This document shows, one piece after another, positions 1 to 5,389 of a DNA stretch of 6,312 nucleotides. A program made the position numbers and the translations under genes. The stretch spans positions 1 to 6,312 of the forward strand of contig JAETTR010000075.1 in assembly GCA_021768985.1 (NCBI GenBank). Direction: 5' to 3'. The notes under the pieces were generated by a model. That model saw only the letters and a program-made list of their open reading frames with translations. It ran no database searches and was not told the origin of the DNA. Position 1 is the stretch's first letter; each line of letters starts with the position of its first letter. Source of the DNA: Bacillota bacterium (lineage in GTDB: Bacteria > Bacillota > Clostridia > Christensenellales > Borkfalkiaceae).

Positions 1-1373
1 ATTTCCTGCGAAAACGTTACCGTATCGTAGGTGCGCTGATCGAACAGATATCCGTCCCGTTCGCCGTAATGCCGCACGAACTTATAGTCGAACTGCACGT
101 TGTGCCCCACGAGCGAGCTCCCCGCCGCAAACTTGTAAAAGTCGGCGAGCACGTCCGAAATCACGGGCGCGCCGACGAGCATGTCATCGGAAATCCCCGT
201 TAAATTTACGATTTCGTTGCTCAGCCGCACGGGGCAGGCGACGAAGGAAGAAAACTTCTCGCAAATTTTTCCGCTCTTTATTTTCACCGCGCCGATCTCG
301 ATAATCCGGTCCATGGAGCCGGAGGTCGGATTACAGTTCAAACCCGTGGTTTCAAGGTCGAACACGACGAAATCCCGCGCCTTGAACTCCTCCGGATACT
401 CCGTCTCTTCTTCGAACAGCATGCTCTGCACGTAATCGGTAATGGGCGCGGGGAACACCGTGCGGTATCTTGCGGGCACGGGGCGGGAGGGGCGCGCCTC
501 GGGCACGAAGCCCTCGGGCTGACTGCCGTAGTCGATCATGCGCGCGCGGAAGGAGAGCGAACCGTTATAGAGTTCGTTATCCCCCGTCACGCAAATGCTG
601 TCGCCGACCTTAATCTCCCGTATCTTTTCGAGCGTGGTCTTATGCGTAAAATAGGCGATCCGCATCTGCCCCGAGCCGTCCGATATCGTGAACGAAAAAT
701 AGGGTTTTTCCTTTTTGGTGAGCCGCTCCTCCGCATAGGTCACCACGCCGCACACCGTAACGCCCTGCATCTCCTTCTCAAGATCGGCGATATAGATCGC
801 GTGTTTGGGATTTCCGCCGTCGATCTCCTCGTACTTTTCCACCTTGAAAAACCGCGGCGCCGCAACGAGCTCTTCGGGCGGAAGCTCTTCCCGCTCGATC
901 TCGCCCTTCTCTTTTTCGAGATATCGGAACTCCCCGTGCCACACTCCGCAGAAGCTTCTGCCCAGTTCCGAAGAAAGGGCGTCGAGCACGCCGTCGGCGG
1001 AAAACTGTCCGCGTTCCACTTCTCCGACGCCGATAAAAAATCTGCCGCCGCCCGTCTCGGGATCGACTTCCACGTGCTCGGGCGCGACGAACGCCGCCAC
1101 CGCGGGGAAGCGGGTCTTTAAGATATCGAGAATCCCCTGCCGGATCCCCTCCGCGCTCGGCACCGCCTTCATGACCTTCACGTCCGCGGTCAGTCCCGCA
1201 GGCGTATACCGCTGGGATACCGAACGGGCGTAGTCGATGTCCTCCTGCTTATAATTCAGATCGGTTGCGAGAAAATAAGTCGCAACGTCTTGTTTTACCT
1301 CGATTTTGCGCAGGACCGCCCGTTGCAATCCCGCCGCCCTTCTGATTTCCGTCAAATAATCTTTGCTCTTCAT
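1..1373 (-). CDS. polC: DNA polymerase III PolC-type, N-terminal part (partial, runs off left edge)
   Basis: This is the first 457 codons of a longer protein, read by hand from the ATG at 1373-1371. Residues 1 to about 195 form a variable N-terminal region. Residues about 203-290 look like an OB fold (MQGVTVCGVV, then KPYFSFTISDGSGQMR). From about residue 334 comes a DnaQ-type 3'-5' exonuclease: DFVVFDLETTGL carries the catalytic D339 and E341, and LVGHNVQFD (residues 421-429) is the ExoII motif with D429. In this family the enzyme is the replicative polymerase of low-GC Gram-positives and the exonuclease proofreads. Textbook PolC has PHP-domain sequence between the OB fold and the exonuclease. 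Here only about 45 residues separate them and no HLHT-like motif is seen. The gene starts 4 nt after the ispG stop, with a weak GGGTGA just upstream, so translation is probably coupled. It could be a shorter PolC-like exonuclease, because the polymerase part is outside the window. Confidence 0.85.
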   Translation of the reverse strand, partial: MKSKDYLTEIRRAAGLQRAVLRKIEVKQDVATYFLATDLNYKQEDIDYARSVSQRYTPAGLTADVKVMKAVPSAEGIRQGILDILKTRFPAVAAFVAPEHVEVDPETGGGRFFIGVGEVERGQFSADGVLDALSSELGRSFCGVWHGEFRYLEKEKGEIEREELPPEELVAAPRFFKVEKYEEIDGGNPKHAIYIADLEKEMQGVTVCGVVTYAEERLTKKEKPYFSFTISDGSGQMRIAYFTHKTTLEKIREIKVGDSICVTGDNELYNGSLSFRARMIDYGSQPEGFVPEARPSRPVPARYRTVFPAPITDYVQSMLFEEETEYPEEFKARDFVVFDLETTGLNCNPTSGSMDRIIEIGAVKIKSGKICEKFSSFVACPVRLSNEIVNLTGISDDMLVGAPVISDVLADFYKFAAGSSLVGHNVQFDYKFVRHYGERDGYLFDQRTYDTVTFSQE

Positions 1374-1377
1374 TCGT

Positions 1378-2418
1378 TCACCCGAGCAGCGCTTCGAGCC
1401 GCGCGAAGAACGCGCCCTCCGCGTCCTTTGCGGGAACCCGCTCGTTTTCCCTGCCCTTTTCCATAATCACGCAATATTCTTTTCCGCCCGCGATCCCGAG
1501 ATCGCACCCCTTCGCCTCGCCCGGTCCGTTTACCACGCAACCCATAACGGCGATTTTCAGCTTCTTCCTGACCCGCTTGACCCGTTCGGAAACCTTCTCC
1601 GCAAGCCCCATGCAATCGTATTGGCACCGCCCGCAGGTGGGGCAGGAAACGACCTCCGCGTAGTCCTCTTCCAGTCCGCAGACGCGCAAAATCTCATGCC
1701 CGTACTCCGCTTCCTTTACGGGGTCGGCGGTCAGCGAAACGCGGATGGTATCCCCGATTCCCTTCAGCAACAGCGCACCGATCCCCGCCGCGCTCTTCAA
1801 AACTCCCGTGCGCTCGGTGCCCGCCTCCGTCACGCCGACATGCAGAGGATACGGACAGCGCTCGGCAAGGAGCGTATACGCCGCCACGGTGAGCGGCACG
1901 TCGCTCGCCTTAACCGAAACGACGATATCCTCCACCCCGCGCTTTTCGAGCATGGAAACGTTTTCGAGCGCGGAGAGCACGAGCGCCTCCGCGCTTCTGC
2001 CGTACTTTTTTAGATAACGGGGCTCGATGCTCCCCGTGTTCGCCCCCACGCGCACGGGAATTTTATGCGCCTTCAAGCAATCCGCCACGAGCGAAATTTC
2101 CCGCTCCCCGCCGATATTGCCGGGGTTGATCCGAAGCTTATCCGCCCCCGCTTCCACCGCGAGCACGGCGAGCCGGGCGGAAAAATGCACGTCCGCCACC
2201 AACGGGATATGAATCTTTTCCTTGATCTTCGCAATGGCGCGGGCGTCCTCTTCCTCGGGCACGGCGACGCGCGCGATCTCGCACCCCGCTTCTTCGAGGC
2301 GCAAAATTTGAGCGACGCTTTTTTCCACGTCGCCCGTTCTTTCCGTCGTCATGCTCTGCACGGGGATATGCCCCGCGCCCAGCACGACGTTTCCGATTTT
2401 TACCTGTTTCAAAGACAT
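1378..2418 (-). CDS. ispG: 4-hydroxy-3-methylbut-2-enyl diphosphate synthase (IspG/GcpE)
   Basis: IspG is the [4Fe-4S] enzyme of the MEP isoprenoid pathway that converts MEcPP to HMBPP. The 346-residue protein is full length for the short bacterial form: a TIM barrel (VQSMTT near the start, VADVHF, LRINPGNIG, VSVKASD, VGVTEAG) followed by the cluster domain. Counting from the ATG at 2418, the ligands are C259 and C262 in SCPTCGRC, C294 in GCVVNGPGE, and E301 in the same motif. This ATG is preferred because AAAGG lies 12 nt upstream. A TTG at 2427 would add three residues and overlap the nrdR stop as TTGA; AAGG is only 3 nt from it, so it is less likely but possible. The gene begins 5 nt after nrdR and ends 4 nt before polC, inside one operon. 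An ispG-polC pair is, from memory, common in Clostridia; nrdR in front of it is less usual. Confidence 0.96.
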   Translation of the reverse strand: MSLKQVKIGNVVLGAGHIPVQSMTTERTGDVEKSVAQILRLEEAGCEIARVAVPEEEDARAIAKIKEKIHIPLVADVHFSARLAVLAVEAGADKLRINPGNIGGEREISLVADCLKAHKIPVRVGANTGSIEPRYLKKYGRSAEALVLSALENVSMLEKRGVEDIVVSVKASDVPLTVAAYTLLAERCPYPLHVGVTEAGTERTGVLKSAAGIGALLLKGIGDTIRVSLTADPVKEAEYGHEILRVCGLEEDYAEVVSCPTCGRCQYDCMGLAEKVSERVKRVRKKLKIAVMGCVVNGPGEAKGCDLGIAGGKEYCVIMEKGRENERVPAKDAEGAFFARLEALLG

Positions 2419-2423
2419 TCTTT

Positions 2424-2885
2424 TCAATCGCCTTTCTTTTCCATCATCTTCTGCAATTCCGCCATAAAGGACGAAATATCTTTAAAGGAACGGTACACCG
2501 AAGCGTAACGCACGTACGCAACCTCGTCGAGACTCTTCAATCCCTCCATCACCATCTCGCCGATTTCTTTGGAGGAAACTTCCTGCTCCATGGAGTTATA
2601 CACGCGCTTCGCGATGTCGTCCACGAGTTCGTCGATTTTCTCGATCGGCACGGGGCGCTTCTCGCACGATTTAATAATGCCGCGTTTGATCTTCCCCACG
2701 TCGAACGCCTGACGGTTGCCGTCCGATTTCACAACGAGAACGGGCGCGATTTCAATGGTTTCGTAAGTCGTGAATCTCCGCCCGCACCCCATGCATTCCC
2801 GACGGCGGCGAATGGTTTTATCATCGTCGGCGGAGCGCGAATCGATTACTTTGCTCTCGGTGCAGTTACAAAACATACAGCGCAT
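2424..2885 (-). CDS. nrdR: Transcriptional repressor NrdR
   Basis: NrdR senses ATP/dATP through an ATP-cone domain and represses ribonucleotide reductase genes. The 153-residue product is the normal length. The N-terminal zinc ribbon has C3 and C6 (RCMFCNC) and C31 and C34 (CMGCGRRF), with the family signature SKVIDSR and an arginine-rich stretch TIRRRR between them. The ATP cone spans about residues 46-136 (VVKSDGNRQAFD, KRGIIKSCEKRPV, EVAYVRYASVYRSF). The start at 2885 is chosen because it gives the family's usual MRC beginning and has AAGGGAG 9 nt upstream; the frame stays open to a TTG at 2915, but that start falls in the promoter region. It is the first gene of the nrdR-ispG-polC operon. 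I saw no NrdR-box pair in the window, so its usual targets are probably elsewhere. Confidence 0.97.
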   Translation of the reverse strand: MRCMFCNCTESKVIDSRSADDDKTIRRRRECMGCGRRFTTYETIEIAPVLVVKSDGNRQAFDVGKIKRGIIKSCEKRPVPIEKIDELVDDIAKRVYNSMEQEVSSKEIGEMVMEGLKSLDEVAYVRYASVYRSFKDISSFMAELQKMMEKKGD

Positions 2886-2904
2886 ATCATGATACTCCCT
2901 TTTT

Positions 2905-2919
2905 ATAATTGCCAATTAT
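2905..2919. repeat. Perfect 15-bp palindrome over the nrdR transcription start
   Basis: ATAATTG-C-CAATTAT is a perfect dyad with 7-bp arms around one central base. It overlaps the last bases of the -10 and the predicted start point, a typical repressor position. It does not resemble the NrdR box as I recall it. AT-rich palindromes also arise by chance, so a role as operator is inference. Confidence 0.55.
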
Positions 2920-2946
2920 TATATCACAAAACATAAAAAATGTAAA
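2918..2946 (-). promoter_or_regulatory. Sigma-A promoter of the nrdR-ispG-polC operon
   Basis: On the minus strand TTTACA (2946-2941) is followed by exactly 17 nt and TATAAT (2923-2918). TG one base before the -10 makes an extended -10. Transcription should start near 2911, leaving a leader of about 25 nt that holds the AAGGGAG ribosome binding site of nrdR. The hexamers are close to consensus. Confidence 0.88.
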
Positions 2947-2995
2947 GAGTTTTTTTGCAAAGCGATTTTCGGGTCGCGCCCGAGCGGGAAATTTT

Positions 2996-3030
2996 AAAAA
3001 ATTCCGTTTCTCGGCATGCGAAAAACGGAA
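2996..3030 (-). terminator. Rho-independent terminator, minus strand
   Basis: Read on the minus strand, 3030-3019 pairs with 3013-3002 in a 12-bp stem with one G-U pair and a 5-nt loop (3018-3014), followed directly by six T (3001-2996). On the plus strand the G-U becomes a C-A mismatch and no T run follows, so the element works on the minus strand. The nearest minus-strand gene upstream of it is the HAD phosphatase ending at 3351. Confidence 0.75.
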
Positions 3031-3060
3031 AAAAACGAAGGAAAAGCGCATAATAGGGTT

Positions 3061-3354
3061 ATGTCGATTTTATACGCGCTCTTTCTCGTATATATTTTTG
3101 CGGTCAACTTTTATGCGTTCCGCCTATTGAAAACCCAGCGCGACGCCTGGGAGGACGGAGAACCGCCCAAGGGCGACGGAAAGCTTCTGCTTGCGGCGGT
3201 CATGGGCGGCGCGATCGCCGTCTACGTGACCATGTTTGTCCTGAAATTCCGTTTGAGCAATCTCACCTTTATGATTTTAATGCCGCTGATCGGCGTATTC
3301 AACGTTTACTGTTTTTATCTCGGGTTCCGCGGAATCTACTTCTTTCCGTATTAG
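3061..3354 (+). CDS. Small three-helix membrane protein, DUF1294-like
   Basis: The 97-residue product has three hydrophobic segments: residues 2-23, 42-61 and 68-88. A polar loop (KTQRDAWEDGEPPKGDGK) lies between the first two. The stretch LLLAAVMGGAIAVYVTMFVL, then a short basic loop, then a third helix resembles the DUF1294 (YsdA-like) family, whose function is unknown. That match is by eye and weak. The start is uncertain. ATG 3061 begins directly with the first helix but has only AGGG too close and GAAGGA too far upstream. ATG 3016 would add 15 charged residues, but it lies in the loop of a terminator hairpin and has no ribosome binding site. The gene converges on the HAD phosphatase and their stop codons overlap; no plus-strand terminator was seen after it and no clear promoter before it. 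Confidence 0.7.
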   Translation: MSILYALFLVYIFAVNFYAFRLLKTQRDAWEDGEPPKGDGKLLLAAVMGGAIAVYVTMFVLKFRLSNLTFMILMPLIGVFNVYCFYLGFRGIYFFPY

Positions 3355-4172
3355 TATCCGGAGTGCTCGACGAGCCACTTGGCAACGCCGTCCTCTTCGC
3401 AGTACCCGATGACGCCCGTCGCCTTTTCTTTCAGCCAGTCGTCCGCGTTTTGCACCGCATACTTTTCATCGCATACGTCGAACATATCCGAATCGTTGGA
3501 AGAATCCCCGAAGCATACCGTGCGATCGCAACCCTGCTGACGTTGTAAAAACGCCACGGCGTTCGCCTTCGTCGCCTCGCGCGGGGAAATCTCCATCCAG
3601 AAATCGTTCTGATAGGTTTCCTGATGGAAAATACAGATCACGCGCGGATCGTATTTCAAAACGTTCCAGGCGCTCTCGAGCTGTTCTTTGGGTCCGATAC
3701 ATTTAAAATAAAAGGTATTTCCGTCCAACATCTCGCGCTCGGAGTTCACCGGTTCCATGCGGGGATCGTCCTTACGGCGGTACAAATACCGCACCATGCC
3801 GATCGACTCCTGTCCCGCCACCCACGCAACCCGCTCGCGGTCGGAAAACGCGCTGAATACAAACGGCATGATCCCGCGTTCGCGGAGCACGGAAAGCACG
3901 TATGCTTTGATATCGTCTGCAAACAAAACGGCGCGAAGCGTTTCGCCCGAGCGGAAATCGTATACAAGTCCGCCGTTATAGAGCACGACAGGTGCGGACA
4001 CGTTTAATCCGCGCACGGCGTAGCGCGCACTGCTCACGGAACGCGCCGTAGCAACCGTGAACAACATACCCGCCGAAATCAGACGGTTCAGCTTTTCGCG
4101 GCTGTATTGGGAAATATTTTCCTCTTTCGTCAACAACGTTCCGTCCAGATCGGAAACGTATAAGGTCTTCAT
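3351..4172 (-). CDS. Cof-type HAD-IIB family hydrolase (sugar-phosphate phosphatase-like)
   Basis: This is a 273-residue member of the haloacid dehalogenase superfamily, Cof/IIB subgroup, whose members dephosphorylate sugar phosphates or flavin-type phosphates in the cytoplasm. All four catalytic motifs are visible: DLDGTL with the nucleophile D8 and acid-base D10, T42 in TVATAR, K202 in REATKANA, and the Mg-binding FGDSSND with D223 and D227. The region between about residues 85 and 190 is the IIB cap domain, which decides the substrate and is not conserved enough to name one. ATG 4172 gives the expected MKTLYVSDLDGT beginning. The ribosome binding site is weak (GGGGAT 12 nt upstream). The gene has its own extended -10 promoter and lies back to back with the tRNA operon. 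Its 3' end overlaps the convergent membrane-protein gene. Confidence 0.92.
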   Translation of the reverse strand: MKTLYVSDLDGTLLTKEENISQYSREKLNRLISAGMLFTVATARSVSSARYAVRGLNVSAPVVLYNGGLVYDFRSGETLRAVLFADDIKAYVLSVLRERGIMPFVFSAFSDRERVAWVAGQESIGMVRYLYRRKDDPRMEPVNSEREMLDGNTFYFKCIGPKEQLESAWNVLKYDPRVICIFHQETYQNDFWMEISPREATKANAVAFLQRQQGCDRTVCFGDSSNDSDMFDVCDEKYAVQNADDWLKEKATGVIGYCEEDGVAKWLVEHSGY

Positions 4173-4224
4173 CTTCTTATCTTATCCCCAATCGTTTTTG
4201 AGTTTGAATTTTTTAGCCATTTCT

Positions 4225-4255
4225 ATTATATCATAAATAAAAGAAAATTGTTCAA
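4225..4255 (-). promoter_or_regulatory. Extended -10 promoter of the HAD gene
   Basis: TATAAT (4230-4225, minus strand) is preceded by TGA, forming the extended -10 TGnTATAAT seen also at nrdR. A possible -35, TTGAAC (4255-4250), is 19 nt away, longer than ideal, so the TG probably compensates. The predicted start is near 4218, about 45 nt before the HAD start codon. Confidence 0.7.
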
Positions 4256-4387
4256 AAAGAAAAACGAATTTTTCCGCAGAATAAAAATGTTCGTTCTTTG
4301 CAAAAACCGATCGAGACGAAATCAAAAGCTCCGAACGAAAGGCAGAAATTTTTTCAGAAAAAATTGCCGAAATCGGCGCTAAAATAA

Positions 4388-4416
4388 TTGACTTCTATTT
4401 CGAGATTTGATAGAAT
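4388..4416 (+). promoter_or_regulatory. Promoter of the tRNA operon
   Basis: TTGACT (4388-4393), a 17-nt spacer and TAGAAT (4411-4416) precede the first tRNA by 18 nt. Transcription should start near 4423, leaving a leader of about 12 nt. A/T runs at about 4345-4387 could serve as an UP element, as is common for stable RNA promoters. Confidence 0.85.
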
Positions 4417-4434
4417 ATACAAGCGTTGACGAAT

Positions 4435-4508
<74 letters not shown>

Positions 4509-4560
4509 ATTTTTCGCAAATTGAGAGATGTGCGAAACTTCGAGGCGAGTCAAATGTTAT

Positions 4561-4637
4561 GCGCCTGTAGCTCAGGTGGATAGAGCAACGGCCTTCTAAG
4601 CCGTGTGTCAGGAGTTCGAATCTCTTCAGGCGCACCA
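4561..4637 (+). tRNA. tRNA-Arg (TCT)
   Basis: The acceptor GCGCCTG pairs fully with CAGGCGC, then A and encoded CCA. The anticodon stem ACGGC/GCCGT encloses CTTCTAA, anticodon TCT at 4595-4597, reading AGA. D arm, variable loop and a regular TTCGAAT T loop are all present, and nothing in it is unusual. Confidence 0.96.
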
Positions 4638-4644
4638 AATATAT

Positions 4645-4722
4645 GGCGGGTGTAGCTCAGTTGGTTAGAGCGCCAGATTGTGGCCCTGGAGGTCGTGAGT
4701 TCGATTCTCGTCGCCCGCCCCA
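4645..4722 (+). tRNA. tRNA-His (GTG)
   Basis: Anticodon GTG lies at 4680-4682. The extra G(-1) typical of tRNA-His is encoded at 4645 opposite C73 (4719), followed by CCA. The helices are weaker than usual: the anticodon stem CCAGA/CCTGG ends in an A31-C39 mismatch, and T6-G67, G49-T65 and T50-G64 are wobble pairs. The T loop TTCGATT is regular. The gene sits 7 nt after tRNA-Arg and 5 nt before tRNA-Gln. Confidence 0.94.
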
Positions 4723-4727
4723 CTTTT

Positions 4728-4803
4728 TGGGGTGTAGCCAAGAGGTTAAGGCACCGGATTTTGATTCCGGCATTCGTTGGTTCAAATCCAGCCACCCCAG
4801 CCA
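4728..4803 (+). tRNA. tRNA-Gln (TTG)
   Basis: The acceptor TGGGGTG pairs with CACCCCA, then G73 and encoded CCA. The anticodon stem CCGGA/TCCGG encloses TTTTGAT, anticodon TTG at 4761-4763, reading CAA. The U1-A72 pair and G73 are usual for glutamine tRNA, and the T loop is TTCAAAT. Confidence 0.96.
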
Positions 4804-4806
4804 CCC

Positions 4807-4882
4807 GGCCCATTAGCTCAGTTGGCAGAGCACTTGACTTTTAATCAAGGTGTCCCGAGTTCGAATCTCGGATGGACCACCA
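4807..4882 (+). tRNA. tRNA-Lys (TTT)
   Basis: The anticodon stem CTTGA/TCAAG encloses CTTTTAA, anticodon TTT at 4840-4842, reading AAA. The T arm CCGAG-TTCGAAT-CTCGG is perfect, followed by A73 and CCA. The acceptor GGCCCAT pairs with ATGGACC except at position 3, where C3 (4809) faces A70 (4876). T at position 3 would give a perfect helix. It is one of two lysine tRNAs in tandem. Confidence 0.95.
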
Positions 4883-4887
4883 TTCAT

Positions 4888-4963
4888 GCACTTTTAGCTC
4901 AGTTGGTAGAGCAAATGACTCTTAATCATTGGGCCCAGGGTTCGAGTCCCTGAAAGTGCACCA
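4888..4963 (+). tRNA. tRNA-Lys (CTT)
   Basis: The acceptor GCACTTT pairs fully with AAAGTGC, then A73 and encoded CCA. The anticodon stem AATGA/TCATT encloses CTCTTAA, anticodon CTT at 4921-4923, reading AAG. All helices are perfect. It is the last tRNA of the operon and the closest one to the AT-rich accessory DNA, so its 3' end is the obvious candidate attachment site for an integrated element. Confidence 0.95.
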
Positions 4964-5031
4964 GAATGGAACCAGTCGAACCTTTTTGTGAATAGCAAAG
5001 AGTTTTGGCTGGTTCTTCCTTTATAATCAAT

Positions 5032-5078
5032 AGCCCCGTGGCAAAATACGAAACAGTATCTTGTCACGGGGCTTTTTT
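5032..5078 (+). terminator. Strong terminator of the tRNA operon
   Basis: AGCCCCGTGGCAA (5032-5044) pairs with TTGTCACGGGGCT (5061-5073) over 13 bp with one G-T. Then comes a C-A mismatch and four more pairs (ATAC/GTAT), and the stem is followed by six T (5073-5078). The 68 nt between the last tRNA and this stem hold no gene. Confidence 0.9.
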
Positions 5079-5132
5079 CATGTACTCCGAAATTTTTCCT
5101 TTTCGTTGGGCTTATCGTTGCATAGTCCTTCC

Positions 5133-5294
5133 CCGAAGTCAACGGGCAAAAAATTGCTTTGAATTTGTAACCGAACTTCCCGTATTTCATCACCGAGCTT
5201 TTACGTTCGGTGTTTTTTCTTTTTATGCAATTTTTTGGTGGTAGGCTCACTTCCCTTTCCCGCATCACATAATCATTGCTACCGTTGACTTCGG
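5133..5294. repeat. Perfect 13-bp inverted repeat, arms 136 nt apart
   Basis: CCGAAGTCAACGG at 5133-5145 and its exact reverse complement CCGTTGACTTCGG at 5282-5294. Each arm also has CCG...CGG ends, like a protein-binding half-dyad. The arms flank the second terminator. No target-site duplication is seen outside them, so a MITE is not supported. Confidence 0.7.
5191..5218 (+). terminator. Second rho-independent terminator, upstream of the sigma-like gene
   Basis: CACCGAGC (5191-5198) pairs with GTTCGGTG (5205-5212) with one G-T, loop TTTTAC, followed by TTTTTT and then CTTTTT. The same 3' arm can instead pair with ACCGAAC at 5170-5176 (7 bp, perfect). It may be a back-up for the tRNA terminator or may end an unrecognised short transcript from 5079-5190. 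Confidence 0.72.
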
Positions 5295-5389
5295 AAACAA
5301 GACGAACAACAACTTAATCCCGAATGAAGTCCTATGCCTTCGTTGCCCTGCCGAAAAGGCAAAATCAAAATCTCGGAGGTATATCCAAA

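Larger units (their letters stand above)
5079..5389 (+). other. Non-coding leader before the sigma-like gene
   Basis: No convincing gene lies in these 311 bases. They hold a second terminator (5191-5218) and a perfect 13-bp inverted repeat (5133-5145 and 5282-5294). Short alternative stems occur near the end (TGCCTT with AAGGCA, or TTGCC with GGCAA, about 5334-5363) just ahead of the ribosome binding site GGAGG at 5375-5379. I found no good promoter for the downstream gene; TTGACT at 5285-5290 has no -10 at a proper distance. Confidence 0.6.

Noticed and set aside
181..2508. Several long plus-strand frames opposite polC, ispG and nrdR
   Set aside because: They lie opposite well-recognised genes in GC-rich DNA, and their products look like low-complexity antisense sequence.
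2886..2915. TTG start giving NrdR ten extra residues
   Set aside because: It sits at the predicted transcription start, and the family begins at MRC, where a good ribosome binding site exists.
3016..3060. Upstream ATG for the small membrane protein
   Set aside because: It lies in a terminator hairpin loop, has no ribosome binding site and adds a charged stretch before the first helix. It is kept only as an alternative.
4346..4378. A/T hairpin and GCCGA/TCGGC dyad before the tRNA promoter
   Set aside because: The GC stem is only 4-5 bp and no gene on the minus strand would need a terminator there; the A/T runs are better explained as promoter upstream sequence.
5005..5244. Plus-strand frame of 79 codons after the tRNAs
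   Set aside because: It begins in the tRNA spacer, has no ribosome binding site and crosses two terminator hairpins.
5133..5294. MITE or small transposon bounded by the 13-bp inverted repeat
   Set aside because: The flanks (GTCCTTCC and AAACAAGA) show no target-site duplication.
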